A program made the translations under genes and the position numbers. The notes under the pieces were generated by a model that searched no databases, was not told where the DNA came from, and worked only from the letters and a program-made list of their open reading frames with translations. From positions 4,056,501 through 4,120,500 of the forward strand of contig NZ_JAHREN010000001.1 in the NCBI RefSeq assembly GCF_019084075.1: a DNA stretch of 64,000 nt, given 5' to 3'. Of the stretch, positions 25,844-36,127 are shown one piece after another. Numbering within the stretch: the stretch's first letter is position 1; every line of letters starts with the position of its first letter. The stretch is from Siccirubricoccus sp. G192 (lineage in GTDB: Bacteria > Pseudomonadota > Alphaproteobacteria > Acetobacterales > Acetobacteraceae).

Positions 25844-26686
25844 ATGGATGGAAGCGTTCCGGGACTGCCCGAGGGGCTGAGGGGCGATTATCACCACGCC
25901 CGACCCGATTTCACGCTGAACCAGGACATGGCCGCCTATGCGGAGGCCGACCACGCCACATGGCGGACCCTCTATGCCCGCCAGGCGGCGCTGCTGCCGC
26001 GCCATGCGGCGGCGGCCTTCCGGGAATGCCTGGCGCGGCTGGGTTTCGCCGGCGGCGTGCCGGATTTCGCGCAGGTTTCGGCCCGGCTGCGGCCGGCGAC
26101 GGGCTGGTCGCTGGTGGCGGTGCCGGGCCTCATTCCCGACGATGCCTTCTTCAGCCATCTCGCTGCCCGCCGCTTCCCGGTGACGCATTGGATCCGCCGG
26201 CCGGACGAGCTCGACTACATCGTGGAGCCCGATGTCTTCCACGATGCCTTCGGCCATGTGCCGCTGCTGCTGCATCCCGACTTCGCCGAATTCCTCGCCG
26301 CCTATGGCCGGCTCGGCGAGCAGGCGGCGCGGATCGGCGCGCTGAAGCCGCTGGCCCGGCTCTACTGGCACATGGTGGAATTCGGGCTGATCCGCGAGGC
26401 GGGGGTGATCCGCGCCTATGGCGCCGGCATCCTCTCCTCCTCCGCCGAGACGGTGCATGCGACGGAGGGCAGGCAGCCCCGCCGGCTGCAATTCGATCCC
26501 TGGCGGGTGCTGCGCAGCGACTACTTCATCGATGACCTGCAACCCACCTATTTCGTCATCGAGGATTTCGCCACGCTCTTCGCCGCCATGGCCAAAGTGC
26601 CGGAGATGCTGGCCGCGGCCCGCGACGCGCCGCCGATCCCGCCAGGCACCGCCGCCCCTGGCGACCTCCCCTGCCCCCTCGGCTGA
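25844..26686 (+). CDS. phhA: Phenylalanine 4-monooxygenase PhhA
   Basis: A 280-residue pterin-dependent iron monooxygenase converting Phe to Tyr. The iron facial triad is visible: His133 and His138 in EPDVFHDAFGHVPLLLHPDF and Glu179 in YWHMVEFGLIREAG. The pterin/substrate part is TGWSLVAVPGLIPDDAFFSHLA, and the C-terminus is typical (FVIEDFATLFAAM). ATG 25844 follows GCAGGAGGCC. It is 14 bp before hpd, making a two-step Phe-to-homogentisate operon under the divergent Lrp regulator. Confidence 0.95.
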   Translation: MDGSVPGLPEGLRGDYHHARPDFTLNQDMAAYAEADHATWRTLYARQAALLPRHAAAAFRECLARLGFAGGVPDFAQVSARLRPATGWSLVAVPGLIPDDAFFSHLAARRFPVTHWIRRPDELDYIVEPDVFHDAFGHVPLLLHPDFAEFLAAYGRLGEQAARIGALKPLARLYWHMVEFGLIREAGVIRAYGAGILSSSAETVHATEGRQPRRLQFDPWRVLRSDYFIDDLQPTYFVIEDFATLFAAMAKVPEMLAAARDAPPIPPGTAAPGDLPCPLG

Positions 26687-26700
26687 AGGACCGCGCCGCC

Positions 26701-27807
26701 ATGGACATCCCCCCCCGACCGCACCGCCCTCGCCGGCCACATCTCGGAGGCCAATCCGATGGGCACGGACGGCTTCGATTCGTCGAATTCACCGGCCCCG
26801 ACATGCCGGCGCTTGAGGCACTGTTCACCCGCCTCGGCTTCCGCGCCGTGGCACGGCACCGCAGCAAGCAGGTCGCGCTCTGGCGCCAGGGCGAGGTGAA
26901 TTTCATCCTGAACGCCGAGCCCGACAGCTTCGCCCAGGCTTTCCAGCGCGTGCATGGCTCCTCCGCCTGCGCCATGGCCTTCCGGGTGGCCGATGCCCGC
27001 GCCGCCTTCGACCGGGCCATCGCGCTCGGCGCCAAGCCAGTCACCGGCAAGGTCGGCCCGATGGAGCTGAACATCCCGGCCATCGAGGGGATCGGCGGCT
27101 CACTGCTCTATTTCGTGGACCGCTACGGCGCGCGCGGCAGCATCTACGACGTGGATTTCCGCTGGACGGATGAAGCCGAGCCGCATCCCCGGGGTCATGG
27201 GCTGACGGTGATCGACCACCTCACCCACAACGTCCATCGCGGCCGGATGGACGTGTGGTGGCAGTTCTACGAAAAACTCTTCAATTTCCGTGAGATCCGC
27301 TACTTCGACATCGAAGGCAAGCTGACCGGGCTGCGTTCGCGGGCGCTGACCTCCCCCTGCGGCCAGATCCGCATCCCGATCAATGAAAGCCGCGACGACC
27401 GCAGTCAGATCGAGGAATACCTCCGCGCCTATCACGGCGAGGGCATCCAGCACATCGCGCTCGGCACCGCCGACATCTTCGCCAGCGTCGAGGGCATGCG
27501 GGCGGCCGGCGTGCAGTTCCTCGACACGCCCGACACCTATTACGAGTTGCTGCCCCGCCGCATGCCGGAGATGAGCGAGGATCTCGACCGGCTGCGCCGC
27601 AACCGCATCCTGATGGATGGCGCGCCGACGCCGGAGGGCGGGCGGCTGCTGCAGATCTTCACCAATACCGTCATCGGCCCGATCTTCTTCGAGCTGATCC
27701 AGCGCAAGGGCGACCAGGGCTTCGGCGAGGGCAATTTCCGCGCCCTTTTCGAGAGCATCGAACTCGACCAGGTCAGGCGCGGCGTCCTGAAGCCGGCGGC
27801 GCTGTAG
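26701..27807 (+). CDS. hpd: 4-hydroxyphenylpyruvate dioxygenase, N-terminus garbled by paired indels
   Basis: A 368-residue Fe(II) dioxygenase making homogentisate from 4-hydroxyphenylpyruvate. The iron ligands are His173 (VIDHLTHNV), His251 (GIQHIALGTADI) and Glu331 (IFFELIQRKGDQGFGEGNF). Residues 6-27 as read (RPHRPRRPHLGGQSDGHGRL) are not HPPD-like. Dropping one C from the C8 run 26709-26716 and adding one T at 26779-26780 gives MDIPPDRTALAGHISEAN, then PMGTDGFDFVEFTGPD, the usual family N-terminus. So two opposite indels cancel and hide the damage; the frame downstream is intact. Operon with phhA. Confidence 0.93.
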   Translation: MDIPPRPHRPRRPHLGGQSDGHGRLRFVEFTGPDMPALEALFTRLGFRAVARHRSKQVALWRQGEVNFILNAEPDSFAQAFQRVHGSSACAMAFRVADARAAFDRAIALGAKPVTGKVGPMELNIPAIEGIGGSLLYFVDRYGARGSIYDVDFRWTDEAEPHPRGHGLTVIDHLTHNVHRGRMDVWWQFYEKLFNFREIRYFDIEGKLTGLRSRALTSPCGQIRIPINESRDDRSQIEEYLRAYHGEGIQHIALGTADIFASVEGMRAAGVQFLDTPDTYYELLPRRMPEMSEDLDRLRRNRILMDGAPTPEGGRLLQIFTNTVIGPIFFELIQRKGDQGFGEGNFRALFESIELDQVRRGVLKPAAL

Positions 27808-27857
27808 TCGCGACGCCAGCTCAGCGGCCGGCGGCACGCGGCAGAACGCCGGGCCGA

Positions 27858-28265
27858 TCAGGGCCGTGCCTGCCGTCCTCCGACCAGATCGTCCAGCATC
27901 CGTTCGGCGCGGCGGGCACCTTGTTTGGCCGCCGCCGCCGCGTGCTGCGCCCTTAGTTCCTCCAGCGCCCGCTCGGCGGTGCGCACCAGGGTCAGCCCGG
28001 CCCGGGCCTCGGCCGCGCGCGCTTCCGCCAGGCCAAGCCCGCGCGCAGCCCGGTCGCGTTCCGCCAGGCCGCGGGTGAGCCAGGCGGCATAATCGGCGGG
28101 CGGCCCGGCGGCCTGCTCGGCCTGCAGCGCCTCGGCGGCCGTCGCGCTACGATGTTCGGCCGCGGCGAGCCGGGTGGATTGCTCGGCCAGGCGGTGCCGG
28201 GCGAGATCGGTCTGCAGCCGGCGCAGCCGGGCCAGCGCGGCCAGCGGGTCACGCGCCATCCGCAT
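27858..28265 (-). CDS. fliJ: FliJ-like flagellar export chaperone
   Basis: A 135-residue, Ala/Arg/Glu-rich, fully helical coiled-coil protein ([20 protein letters not shown], then [20 protein letters not shown]). It starts 16 bp inside the fliI 3' end. FliJ proteins are poorly conserved in sequence but always form a coiled coil that joins the FliI ATPase to the export gate, and fliI-fliJ adjacency is the rule. The assignment rests mainly on position and fold. ATG 28259 is an equally good start. Its 3' end faces hpd. Confidence 0.7.
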   Translation of the reverse strand: MRMARDPLAALARLRRLQTDLARHRLAEQSTRLAAAEHRSATAAEALQAEQAAGPPADYAAWLTRGLAERDRAARGLGLAEARAAEARAGLTLVRTAERALEELRAQHAAAAAKQGARRAERMLDDLVGGRQARP

Positions 28266-29632
28266 TGTCCTCCAGCGCTGCCTCGAGCGCCGCGAAGGCC
28301 TCCGTCACGCTGCTGCGCTCGCCCTTGCCCTGCATCAGCATCGCCTCGATCCGCGGCGCCAGGCGCAGCGCTTCATCCACCGCCGGGTCGGTGCCGGCGC
28401 GGTAGGCGCCAAGCCGGACCAGATCCGCCATCTCCGCATGCAGGGCGAGAATGCGGCGCGCCCGCTGCATCAATTCGCGTTCCGCCGGCTCCAGGCAGCC
28501 GGGGACGGTGCGGGAGAGGCTGCGCAGCACCTCCACCGCCGGGTAGCGGCCACGCTCGGCGATGCGGCGTTCCAGCACCACATGCCCGTCCAGGATGCCA
28601 CGCACCGCATCTGCCACAGGCTCGTCATGGTCGTCGCCCTCCACCAGAACGGTGAAGAGGCCGGTGATGGCGCCGGCGCAACCCTCGCCGCGCGGACCGG
28701 CGCGTTCCAGCAGGCGCGGCAATTCGGCGAAGACGCTGGGGGTGTAGCCGCGCGTGGCCGGCGGTTCCCCGGCGGCCAGGCCGATCTCGCGCAACGCCAT
28801 GGCGAAGCGGGTGACGCTGTCCATCAGCAGCAGCACCTGGCGGCCGGACTCGGCGAAATGCTCGGCAATGGTCATGGCGGCATGGGCGGCCTCGCGCCGC
28901 ATCAGCGGCGGGCTGTCCGAAGTGGCGCAGACCACGACGGCACGGGCAAGCCCTTCCGGCCCGAGGTCATCCTCCAGGAATTCCCCGCAATTCCCGCCCG
29001 CGTTCGCCGACCAGGGCCAGCACCGCCACGTCGCAATCGGCACCGGCCGCCAGCATCGCCAGCAGGCTCGACTTGCCCACGCCGGAAGCGGCGAAGAGAC
29101 CGAGGCGCTGGCCGCGCCGGCAGGTGGCGAAGGCATCCAGCACCCGCACGCCGAGATCGAGCCGCGGCCCAAGCCTGGCCCGCCCGCCGGCCTCGGGCGG
29201 GGCGGCGCTGAGCGGGCGGGCGACGGGGCCGGGCGGCAGCGGCCCGCGCCCATCCAAGGGCCGGCCGAGTGGATCGATCACCCGGCCGAGCCAGCCATCC
29301 GCCACGGCGAGTCTGGCCTCCGGCGCCAGCCAGGCTGCGGCGCCGCGGGCGATTCCCTCCAGTGGCGCGAAGGCAAGCGCCTGGGCGAGGCCGTCCCGGA
29401 AGCCAACGACCTCGGCCGGGACGGGCGGCCTGCCGGGCGGCGCAATTTTGAGGCGCGTTCCAATATGGAGCCACGACGCAAGACCCTCGACCGCAAGGGT
29501 CAGGCCCTGGGCTGACACAACCCGGCCGTGCATGGCAAGACGGGGCAGCCGCGAGAGCGCTGCCGGAGCCCGAGATTGCCTATCAAGTATCTGATTCAGA
29601 TGGATAATCCGTTTTGGGTGATGTGTCGGCAT
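28249..29632 (-). pseudogene. fliI: Flagellum-specific ATPase FliI, one frameshift
   Basis: The type III export ATPase of the flagellum. N-terminal beta-barrel (RVVSAQGLTLAVEGLASWL), [18 protein letters not shown], Walker [16 protein letters not shown] and Walker B-type [14 protein letters not shown] are present, as are [20 protein letters not shown] and [19 protein letters not shown]. After [10 protein letters not shown] the frame breaks at the run 28983-28986 (minus-strand CGGGGAATTCC); removing one G gives [17 protein letters not shown] and a complete protein of about 460 residues. The lesion is at a G-run before AATTC, like those in gluQ and dppC, so a consensus artefact is likely; if real the cell would be non-flagellated. 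Confidence 0.9.
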
Positions 29633-29745
29633 CGTCTTTCAGCGAACCGTCTCATATCTTGATACGTCCAAAAGATGAAAATCCACTTCACATTGCAACC
29701 CTGCATGGTACCTATACACGCATAACGCGAGTAGGAGACGGAGAC

Positions 29746-30480
29746 ATGCGCGTCTTACTGGTTGAAGATGACCTGACGGCCTCCCGCGGCCTTGTTGCCA
29801 TGCTCAAGACGGCCGCCATGGTCGTGGATGCGGTCGACAGCGGTGAGGAGGCATTGGAACTCGCCCGCCTCTACGACTACGACATTGTCCTCCTCGACCT
29901 CGTCCTGCCGGACATGGAGGGCTACGAGGTGGTGCGCCGCCTGCGCGCCGCCCGGGTCGAAACCCCGGTGCTGATCCTGTCCGGCCTCACCCGGCCACAG
30001 GCCAAGGTGAAGGGCTTCGGCGTGGGCGCCGATGATTTCATCACCAAGCCCTTCGACATGCAGGAGCTCGTGGCCCGCATCCATGCGGTGGTCCGCCGCG
30101 CCAAGGGCTTCTCCCAGCCCACTCTCTCGGTCGGCGCCCTCACCCTCAATCTCGGCTCGCGCGAAGTGACCGTCGCCGGCACGCCGGTGCATCTCACCGG
30201 CAAGGAATACGCGATCCTGGAACTGCTGACGCTCCGCAAGGGACTGGTCCTGACCAAGGAGGCTTTCCTGAACCATCTCTATGGCGGGATGGATGAGCCG
30301 GAGGTGAAGATCATCGACGTCTTCATTTGCAAGCTGCGCAAGAAGCTGGCCCAGGCCGGCGCCGACAGCCTGATCGGCACGGTCTGGGGCCGTGGCTATG
30401 TGCTGCGCGACCCCGCCCAGCATGCCTCCCGCCTCTCGGCGCAGACCTTCGCCCCGCGCCTGGCGGTGGAAGCCGCCTGA
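29746..30480 (+). CDS. ctrA: Response regulator CtrA
   Basis: A 244-residue OmpR-class regulator nearly canonical for Ctr[10 protein letters not shown], the phospho-acceptor Asp51 in [38 protein letters not shown], and the wing region [18 protein letters not shown] then [20 protein letters not shown] and CKLRKKL. It ends in Ala-Ala, as does Caulobacter CtrA, where this tail is the ClpXP degradation tag. ATG 29746 has GGAGACGGAGAC upstream. It diverges from fliI and sits near che genes and chpT. In non-Caulobacterales CtrA mainly drives motility and chemotaxis. I see no TTAA-N7-TTAA box in its own upstream region. Confidence 0.92.
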   Translation: MRVLLVEDDLTASRGLVAMLKTAAMVVDAVDSGEEALELARLYDYDIVLLDLVLPDMEGYEVVRRLRAARVETPVLILSGLTRPQAKVKGFGVGADDFITKPFDMQELVARIHAVVRRAKGFSQPTLSVGALTLNLGSREVTVAGTPVHLTGKEYAILELLTLRKGLVLTKEAFLNHLYGGMDEPEVKIIDVFICKLRKKLAQAGADSLIGTVWGRGYVLRDPAQHASRLSAQTFAPRLAVEAA

Positions 30481-30488
30481 ACCGGAAT

Positions 30489-30513
30489 GCCCGGCCTGAA
30501 CCTCAGGCCGGGC
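30489..30513 (+). terminator. Hairpin downstream of ctrA
   Basis: A perfect 11-bp stem, 30489-30499 with 30503-30513 (GCCCGGCCTGA pairing TCAGGCCGGGC), and a 3-nt loop, 8 nt after the ctrA stop and between the convergent ctrA and cheR. There is no T-tract, so it may stop RNA polymerase weakly or protect the 3' ends. Confidence 0.55.
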
Positions 30514-30611
30514 CCCGCTGGCATCCGGCCTTTCGCGTCCCCGGTTCGCGTCCTGCCGCCACGCGCCCTGCATGCCACGTTGCGGAATCCTGTACGCCTG
30601 GGCAGAGCCCT

Positions 30612-31439
30612 TCAGCCCGCCATGGCCGTTGGCCGCGGCCGCTCATAGGCGCCACGCTCGCCCGGCACCGCCACCAGGCAATCGGTGAGGCCGAGCACCG
30701 TTTCGGCGCCGCCCAGATAGAGCACGCCATCCGGCGCCAATTGCGCCGCCAGCGCCGCCATCACCCGCGCCTTGGTCGGCGGATCGAAATAGATCAGCAC
30801 GTTGCGGCAGAAGATGACATCGAAACTGCCGAGCGGCCGCAGGTCGGAGAGCAGGTTCCGCCGCTCGAACCGGACCATGGCGCGAAGTGCCGGCGCAATG
30901 CGCCAGCGCCCCTCCTCCTGCGTGAAATGCCGGACCAGCAGTTGCACCGGCAGGCCGCGCTGCACCTCGAACTGGGTGAAGCAGCCCTCCCGCGCCCGCG
31001 CCAGGACCTCCTGCGCGATATCCGTGCCGAGGATCTCGGCCCGCTGTCCACCCAGGGCCGGCGCCAGCTCCGCCAGGATCATGGCGATGGAATAGGCTTC
31101 CTGCCCGGTGGAGCAGGCGGCGGACCAGATCCGCAGTGGCGCCCCCGGCGGCCGTGCCCTGGCCAGCGCGGGCAATGCCCGGCGCAGGTGCTCGAAGGGC
31201 TTGCCGTCGCGGAAGAAGGAGCTTTCGTTGGTGGTCAGCGCCTCCGTCACCGCCTCGGCCAAGGCCTCCGCCGAGGGCGCGCGCAGCCGGAGCGCGAGGG
31301 CATCGAGGGTCGGCAGTCCTTCCCGGCGCAACAGCGGGACCAGCCGGGTTTCCAGCATGTAGCCCTTGTCCGGCGTGAGGATCAGGCCGGAGCGGGATTT
31401 CACCAGCCCTGCGAGGAAGGCAAAGCTTTCCGGCGTCAT
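30612..31439 (-). CDS. cheR: Chemotaxis protein methyltransferase CheR
   Basis: A 275-residue SAM-dependent glutamate methyltransferase for chemoreceptors. The N-terminal helical domain has SGLILTPDKGYMLETRL, then TTNESSFFRDGKPFEHL. SAM motif I is RIWSAACSTGQEAYSIAM. The acidic and catalytic parts are ILGTDIAQEVLARAREG and FDVIFCRNVLIYFD. The start ATG 31439 overlaps the cheB stop (ATGA). No chemoreceptor gene is in the window, so its targets lie elsewhere. Confidence 0.95.
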   Translation of the reverse strand: MTPESFAFLAGLVKSRSGLILTPDKGYMLETRLVPLLRREGLPTLDALALRLRAPSAEALAEAVTEALTTNESSFFRDGKPFEHLRRALPALARARPPGAPLRIWSAACSTGQEAYSIAMILAELAPALGGQRAEILGTDIAQEVLARAREGCFTQFEVQRGLPVQLLVRHFTQEEGRWRIAPALRAMVRFERRNLLSDLRPLGSFDVIFCRNVLIYFDPPTKARVMAALAAQLAPDGVLYLGGAETVLGLTDCLVAVPGERGAYERPRPTAMAG

Positions 31440-32529
31440 GCCACCGCCCTCGCCGCCATGGGCCCAGGTCTGGCGCCGGCCAGGGCCAGCATCTGGCCGG
31501 CAAGCGCCTCCGGCGGCAGCAAGGCACGGGCGAGACCGGCGCGCGCCACGGCGCCCGGCATGCCCCAGACCACCGAACTCGCCTCATCCTGCGCCAGCAC
31601 AACCCCGCCCGCGGCGGCGACGGCGCGGCAGCCGACCAGGCCATCCTGGCCCATGCCGGTCAGGATCACCGCCAGCACCGGCCCATTGCCGGCGGCGACC
31701 AGGCTCCGCAACATGGGATCCACCGCCGGGCGGCAGAAATTCTCGGCCGGACCATCCGAAAGCCGGGCTACCGGCCCGGATGCGGAGGCGGCCACCAGCA
31801 GGTGCCGATCGCCAGGCGCCAGATAGAGCCGGCCGGGCAGCAGCGCCTCGCCCGCCCGTGCCTCGGCGCAGGGCGGCCCGCCCAGGCGGTTGAGATGGTC
31901 CGCCAGCATGGCGGTGAAGCCTGCCGGCATGTGCTGCACCACCAGGACAGGCACGCCAAGCGGCCGGTTCAGTCCGCGCACCAGCGCCGCCAGGGCCTGC
32001 GGCCCGCCGGTGGAGCAGCCGATGCCGATCGCCCGCAGCGGCCGGCCCGGCAGCGGCAAGGCGGGGCGCGATGCCATGGCGGGCCGCGGCGATGCGGCGC
32101 GGCGCATCCGCGCCCAGCCCTTCACCTTGGCGACCAACTCGGCCCGGAAGCCGGCATCGGCGAGCCCGCCGCCGGCGGCGCCAGGCTTCGGAAGGTAATC
32201 CGCGGCACCGGCGCGCAATGCCGCCATGGTCACGGCCGCGCCACGCTGGGTCAGCGCACTCGCGACGATCACCGCGGGCCGCGGTTCGCAGCGCAGCAGC
32301 AGCGGCAGCGCGGTCATGCCGTCCATCACCGGCATCTCAAGGTCGAGCAAGACCACCTGCGGCCTGGCCTCCGGCGGCATCAATCCCAGCATCGCCACCG
32401 CCTGCCTGCCATCGCCGGCACGGGCCACGACGCGGATGCCGGGATCGGTCTCAAGCACCCGCGCCAGGGCAGCGCGGACAGTGGCGCTGTCGTCGCAAAG
32501 CATGACCCGCACGGGGCCTTCGGCGCCGT

Positions 32530-32533
<4 letters not shown>
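31436..32533 (-). CDS. cheB: Chemotaxis response regulator/methylesterase CheB
   Basis: A 365-residue two-domain protein. The receiver domain (VMLCDDSATVRAALARVLE; phospho-acceptor Asp64 in VVLLDLEMPVMDG; Lys in YLPKPG) is linked by an Ala/Pro/Arg-rich hinge to the methylesterase domain. There Ser is in GIGCSTGGPQALAALV, His in VVQHMPAGFTAMLADHL and Asp in VILTGMGQDGLVG. It removes methyl groups from chemoreceptors opposite CheR. It overlaps cheR and cheY by 4 bp at each end (TGA/ATG), so cheY-cheB-cheR are translationally coupled. Confidence 0.95.
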
Positions 32534-32931
<398 letters not shown>

Positions 32932-32935
32932 CGGC

Positions 32936-33442
32936 CTAGCCGATCGCCAGGATGCGCTCGACATCGAGCAGGATCAGCAGCCGTTCGCCGAGCCGGTGCA
33001 CGCCGCGCGACACCTCCCGCCACAGCGGGTCGAGCGTCGGCGGATTGGGCGCCCGGTCGGCGCGCGGCAGCGGCAGCACCTCCCCTACCTGGTCGGCGAG
33101 CAGGCTGTAGAGTTCGCCATCCCGCTCCACCACCACGCTCATGGCGCCCCGCGCCCCCTCCCCGCTGTCGCGCGGCGGCAGGCCGAGCCGGCAGCGGAGG
33201 TCGATGGCCGTGACGATGCGACCGCGCAGGTTGAGGCTGCCCGCCACCTCCGCCGGTGCCAGCGGAATGCGGGTGATGGCCTGCACCCCCAGCACGTCCC
33301 GCACGGCGAGAACCGGCACGCCGCAAAGCTGGCCGGCGACGCTCAGGGTCAGGAAGACCTCCGCCGCCTCCTCGGCCAGGGGAATGTCGCGGGCCGCCGG
33401 CACGCCATGGGCCGGCGCTTCCAGGGTGACGCTCTGCTGCAT
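32936..33442 (-). CDS. cheW: Chemotaxis coupling protein CheW
   Basis: A 168-residue SH3-like coupling protein joining CheA to receptors: FLTLSVAGQLCGVPVLAVRDVL, then ITRIPLAPAEVAGSLNLRGRIVTAIDLR (the conserved receptor-contact NLRG motif), and LADQVGEVLPLPR. An N-terminal extension of about 35 residues precedes the fold. The start ATG 33442 lies 43 bp after cheA. Together with the CheW modules inside CheA it would build the array. Confidence 0.93.
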   Translation of the reverse strand: MQQSVTLEAPAHGVPAARDIPLAEEAAEVFLTLSVAGQLCGVPVLAVRDVLGVQAITRIPLAPAEVAGSLNLRGRIVTAIDLRCRLGLPPRDSGEGARGAMSVVVERDGELYSLLADQVGEVLPLPRADRAPNPPTLDPLWREVSRGVHRLGERLLILLDVERILAIG

Positions 33443-33484
33443 CCTGCTTCTCCTCAGGTGATGGCCGCGGGCAGGCGCCGCCAT

Positions 33485-36016
33485 TCAGGCGGCAGTGGCC
33501 GTGGCGAGGCATTGGCGCAGGCTCTCGAGCAGGGCCGCGCGGTCGAATTTGGCGACATAGTCGGTGAAGCCGGCGAGGCGCCCGCGCTCGATATCCGCGG
33601 GCCCGGCACGACCGGAGAGCGCGATCAGCGGCAGGTCGCGCCAGGCACCGCCCTCGCGCAGCGCGCGCGCCAGGTCGTAGCCATCCATGCCCGGCATGGT
33701 GATGTCGGAAACCACCGCCTCGAATCCGGCGCCGGCATCGCGCAACCTGAGCGCCTCCCGCGCATCCGCCACCGCGGTCACCGCATAGCCGGCAGCACCC
33801 AGCGCCGGGACAACCAGGTTGCGGAAGAAGGCGCTGTCCTCCACCACCAGCACGCGCCGTCCCTGCCCGGCCAGCGCCGTGGCGCCGCCGAACCAGTCCT
33901 CGCCGCCCTGGCGCAGCCACCAGGCGGTATCCAGCATCTCGGTGACCTTGCCGCCGATCACCGCGCTGCCGAGATAGCCCGGCCTCTCGCCGGTGCCGTC
34001 GATGGCGACGCGCTCCTCCAGAACATCCAGGATCTCGTCCACGATCAGTCCCATGGCACGCTCGCCATCGCTGAACACCAGCACCTGCTGGCGGGCCGGC
34101 GCCGCGGCGGGGTCCCAGGGGCCGGAGAGTGGCACCAGCGGCATCAGCCTGCCGCGATACTGCACAAGCGGCCGCCTGCCGGCGGTCTCGATCTGCTCGC
34201 GCGGCACATCCTCAAGCCTGGCGATGAGGCCGAGCGGCACCGCCTTCGGTGTTGCGTCACCAGCGCGGAACAGCAGCAGCGCGGTGCGCGCATCGGACAG
34301 CATGGCCGCTGCGGGCCGCGCCCTGCCGCGCTCCGCCTCGGCATCCACCGCCTCGCTGCCGACCCCGGTGGCGCGGGCGATGCCATTCGGGTCGAGGATC
34401 ATGATGACGCTGCCGTCGCCGAGGATGGTATTGCCCGAGAACATGGTGACGTGGCGCAGGATCGGCGCCACCGGCTTCACCACGATCTCCTCGGTATCGA
34501 AGACCCGGTCCACGATGATGCCGAAGGCATGCGGGCCCACCTGCGTCACCACCACGAAGGCGCTCTCCCCGGCGGCGGAGGCAGCCTGGGCGGGATCGAG
34601 CCGCAGCAGGCCGGCAAGGCTGACCAGCGGCAGCAGCCGGTCGCGCAGCCGGAGCACCGGTGCATCCTTGATATGTTCGAGCTGCGGCCCGCCATTCCCT
34701 TCGCCGCCGACCCGCACCAGCTCGACCACGCCGATCTGCGGAATGGCGAAGCGCTCGCTGCCCGCCTGCACGATCAACGCGGAGACGATGGCGAGGGTCA
34801 GCGGGATCTTGATGATGAAGGCGGTCCCCTGGCCCTCCTGGGAGCGCACCTCGATGGTGCCGCCGATCCGCTCCATGTTGGTCTTCACCACATCCATGCC
34901 GACGCCGCGGCCGGAGACGGCGGTGACGGCGGCGGCGGTGGAGAAGCCGGCATGGAAGATGAAGCGCTGGATGTCGCGCTCCGGCATCGCCGCCAGTTCG
35001 GCCTCGGTGGCCAGGCCCTGGACCAGCGCCTTGGCGCGGATGCGCTCGATACTAAGGCCGCGGCCGTCATCGGCGATCTCGATGATGATATGACCGCCCT
35101 CGTGATAGGCGTTCAGCGTGATCCGGCCGGTCTCGGGCTTGCCGGCGCGGCGGCGTTCCTGCGGCGTCTCCAGCCCATGGTCGCCGGAATTGCGGACCAT
35201 ATGGGTGAGCGGGTCCTTGATGAGCTCCAGCACCTGGCGGTCGAGTTCGGTCTCGGCGCCGCGCATCTCCAGCTCGATCCGCTTGCCGAGTTCCACGCCG
35301 AGGTCGCGGACCAGCCGCGGCAGCTTGGCCCAGGCATTGCCGATCGGCTGCATGCGGGTCTTCATCACCCCTTCCTGCAGGTCGGAGGTGATGTGCGACA
35401 GGCGCTGCAACGGCACCGCGAAGGCGCCATCGGCGCCGTTGCGCGCAAGCTGGAGCAGCTGGTTGCGGGTCAGCACCAGCTCCGAGACCAGCATCATCAG
35501 GTCCTCCAGCACCTCGACCGAGACACGGATGGTCTGCGGCGGGGCGGCGCCGGTCTCGGGCGCCGGCTCCGCCCGGGCGCCCGGCGGCGTTGCCGGCTGG
35601 GCAGCATCCAATGGCTCGGCGGGCGGCGCGGGCACGCCCCCGCCGGCCGCGGCGCCATTCAGGGCGGCGATCAGCGGCAGGTCGTCCCCGGCGGGCTCGG
35701 CCCCGGATGCTTCCAGCTCCGACACGATACCGCGGATCGCGTCGAGGGCGCGCAGGATCAGCGACACGCCGCCCTGGCTGACCTGGAGCGCCCCGTCGCG
35801 GTAGCGGCCGAGCACATTCTCGGCCGCATGCGCCACCGCCTCCATCCGCGGCAGGCCGAGGAAGCCGCAGGTGCCCTTGATGGTGTGCACGATGCGGAAC
35901 ACCTCGGAGAGGGTGGGCGCGTCCTCCGGCGTCCGTTCCAGCCGGACCAGCGCGGCGTCGAGCGCCACCAGGCCCTCATTCGTCTCGGTCAGGAAATCAG
36001 CCAGCAGGTCGTCCAT
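33485..36016 (-). CDS. cheA: Hybrid chemotaxis histidine kinase CheA (Hpt-kinase-CheW-CheW-REC)
   Basis: An 843-residue kinase. Hpt domain with phospho-His44 (FRIVHTIKGTCGFLGL); Pro-rich linker; dimer domain VSVEVLEDLMMLVSELVLTR; ATPase boxes HMVRNSGDHGLE (N), IADDGRGLS (G1) and SGRGVGMDVVKTNMERIGG (G2). A CheW-like domain follows (LTLAIVSALIVQAG onward), then a second partly conserved CheW-like region (ALLLFRAGDATPKAVPLGLIA). The C-terminus is a receiver (VLVVEDSAFFRNLV, Asp in AVVSDITMPGMDGYDL, Lys in YVAKF). Fused receivers make this closer to the hybrid Che/Frz-type kinases of alphaproteobacteria than to E. coli CheA. First gene of cheA-cheW-cheY-cheB-cheR. Confidence 0.95.
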   Translation of the reverse strand: MDDLLADFLTETNEGLVALDAALVRLERTPEDAPTLSEVFRIVHTIKGTCGFLGLPRMEAVAHAAENVLGRYRDGALQVSQGGVSLILRALDAIRGIVSELEASGAEPAGDDLPLIAALNGAAAGGGVPAPPAEPLDAAQPATPPGARAEPAPETGAAPPQTIRVSVEVLEDLMMLVSELVLTRNQLLQLARNGADGAFAVPLQRLSHITSDLQEGVMKTRMQPIGNAWAKLPRLVRDLGVELGKRIELEMRGAETELDRQVLELIKDPLTHMVRNSGDHGLETPQERRRAGKPETGRITLNAYHEGGHIIIEIADDGRGLSIERIRAKALVQGLATEAELAAMPERDIQRFIFHAGFSTAAAVTAVSGRGVGMDVVKTNMERIGGTIEVRSQEGQGTAFIIKIPLTLAIVSALIVQAGSERFAIPQIGVVELVRVGGEGNGGPQLEHIKDAPVLRLRDRLLPLVSLAGLLRLDPAQAASAAGESAFVVVTQVGPHAFGIIVDRVFDTEEIVVKPVAPILRHVTMFSGNTILGDGSVIMILDPNGIARATGVGSEAVDAEAERGRARPAAAMLSDARTALLLFRAGDATPKAVPLGLIARLEDVPREQIETAGRRPLVQYRGRLMPLVPLSGPWDPAAAPARQQVLVFSDGERAMGLIVDEILDVLEERVAIDGTGERPGYLGSAVIGGKVTEMLDTAWWLRQGGEDWFGGATALAGQGRRVLVVEDSAFFRNLVVPALGAAGYAVTAVADAREALRLRDAGAGFEAVVSDITMPGMDGYDLARALREGGAWRDLPLIALSGRAGPADIERGRLAGFTDYVAKFDRAALLESLRQCLATATAA

Positions 36017-36127
36017 CTCGGTCCCTCAGGCAGGCGGGACCGGGAGAATGAGGGGATTGGGCGAAGATTCGGTAAAGCCTTCCGGGCACCGGGATGGAAG
36101 TCCGACAGGCCGCGGCGCCCGTCCTTG

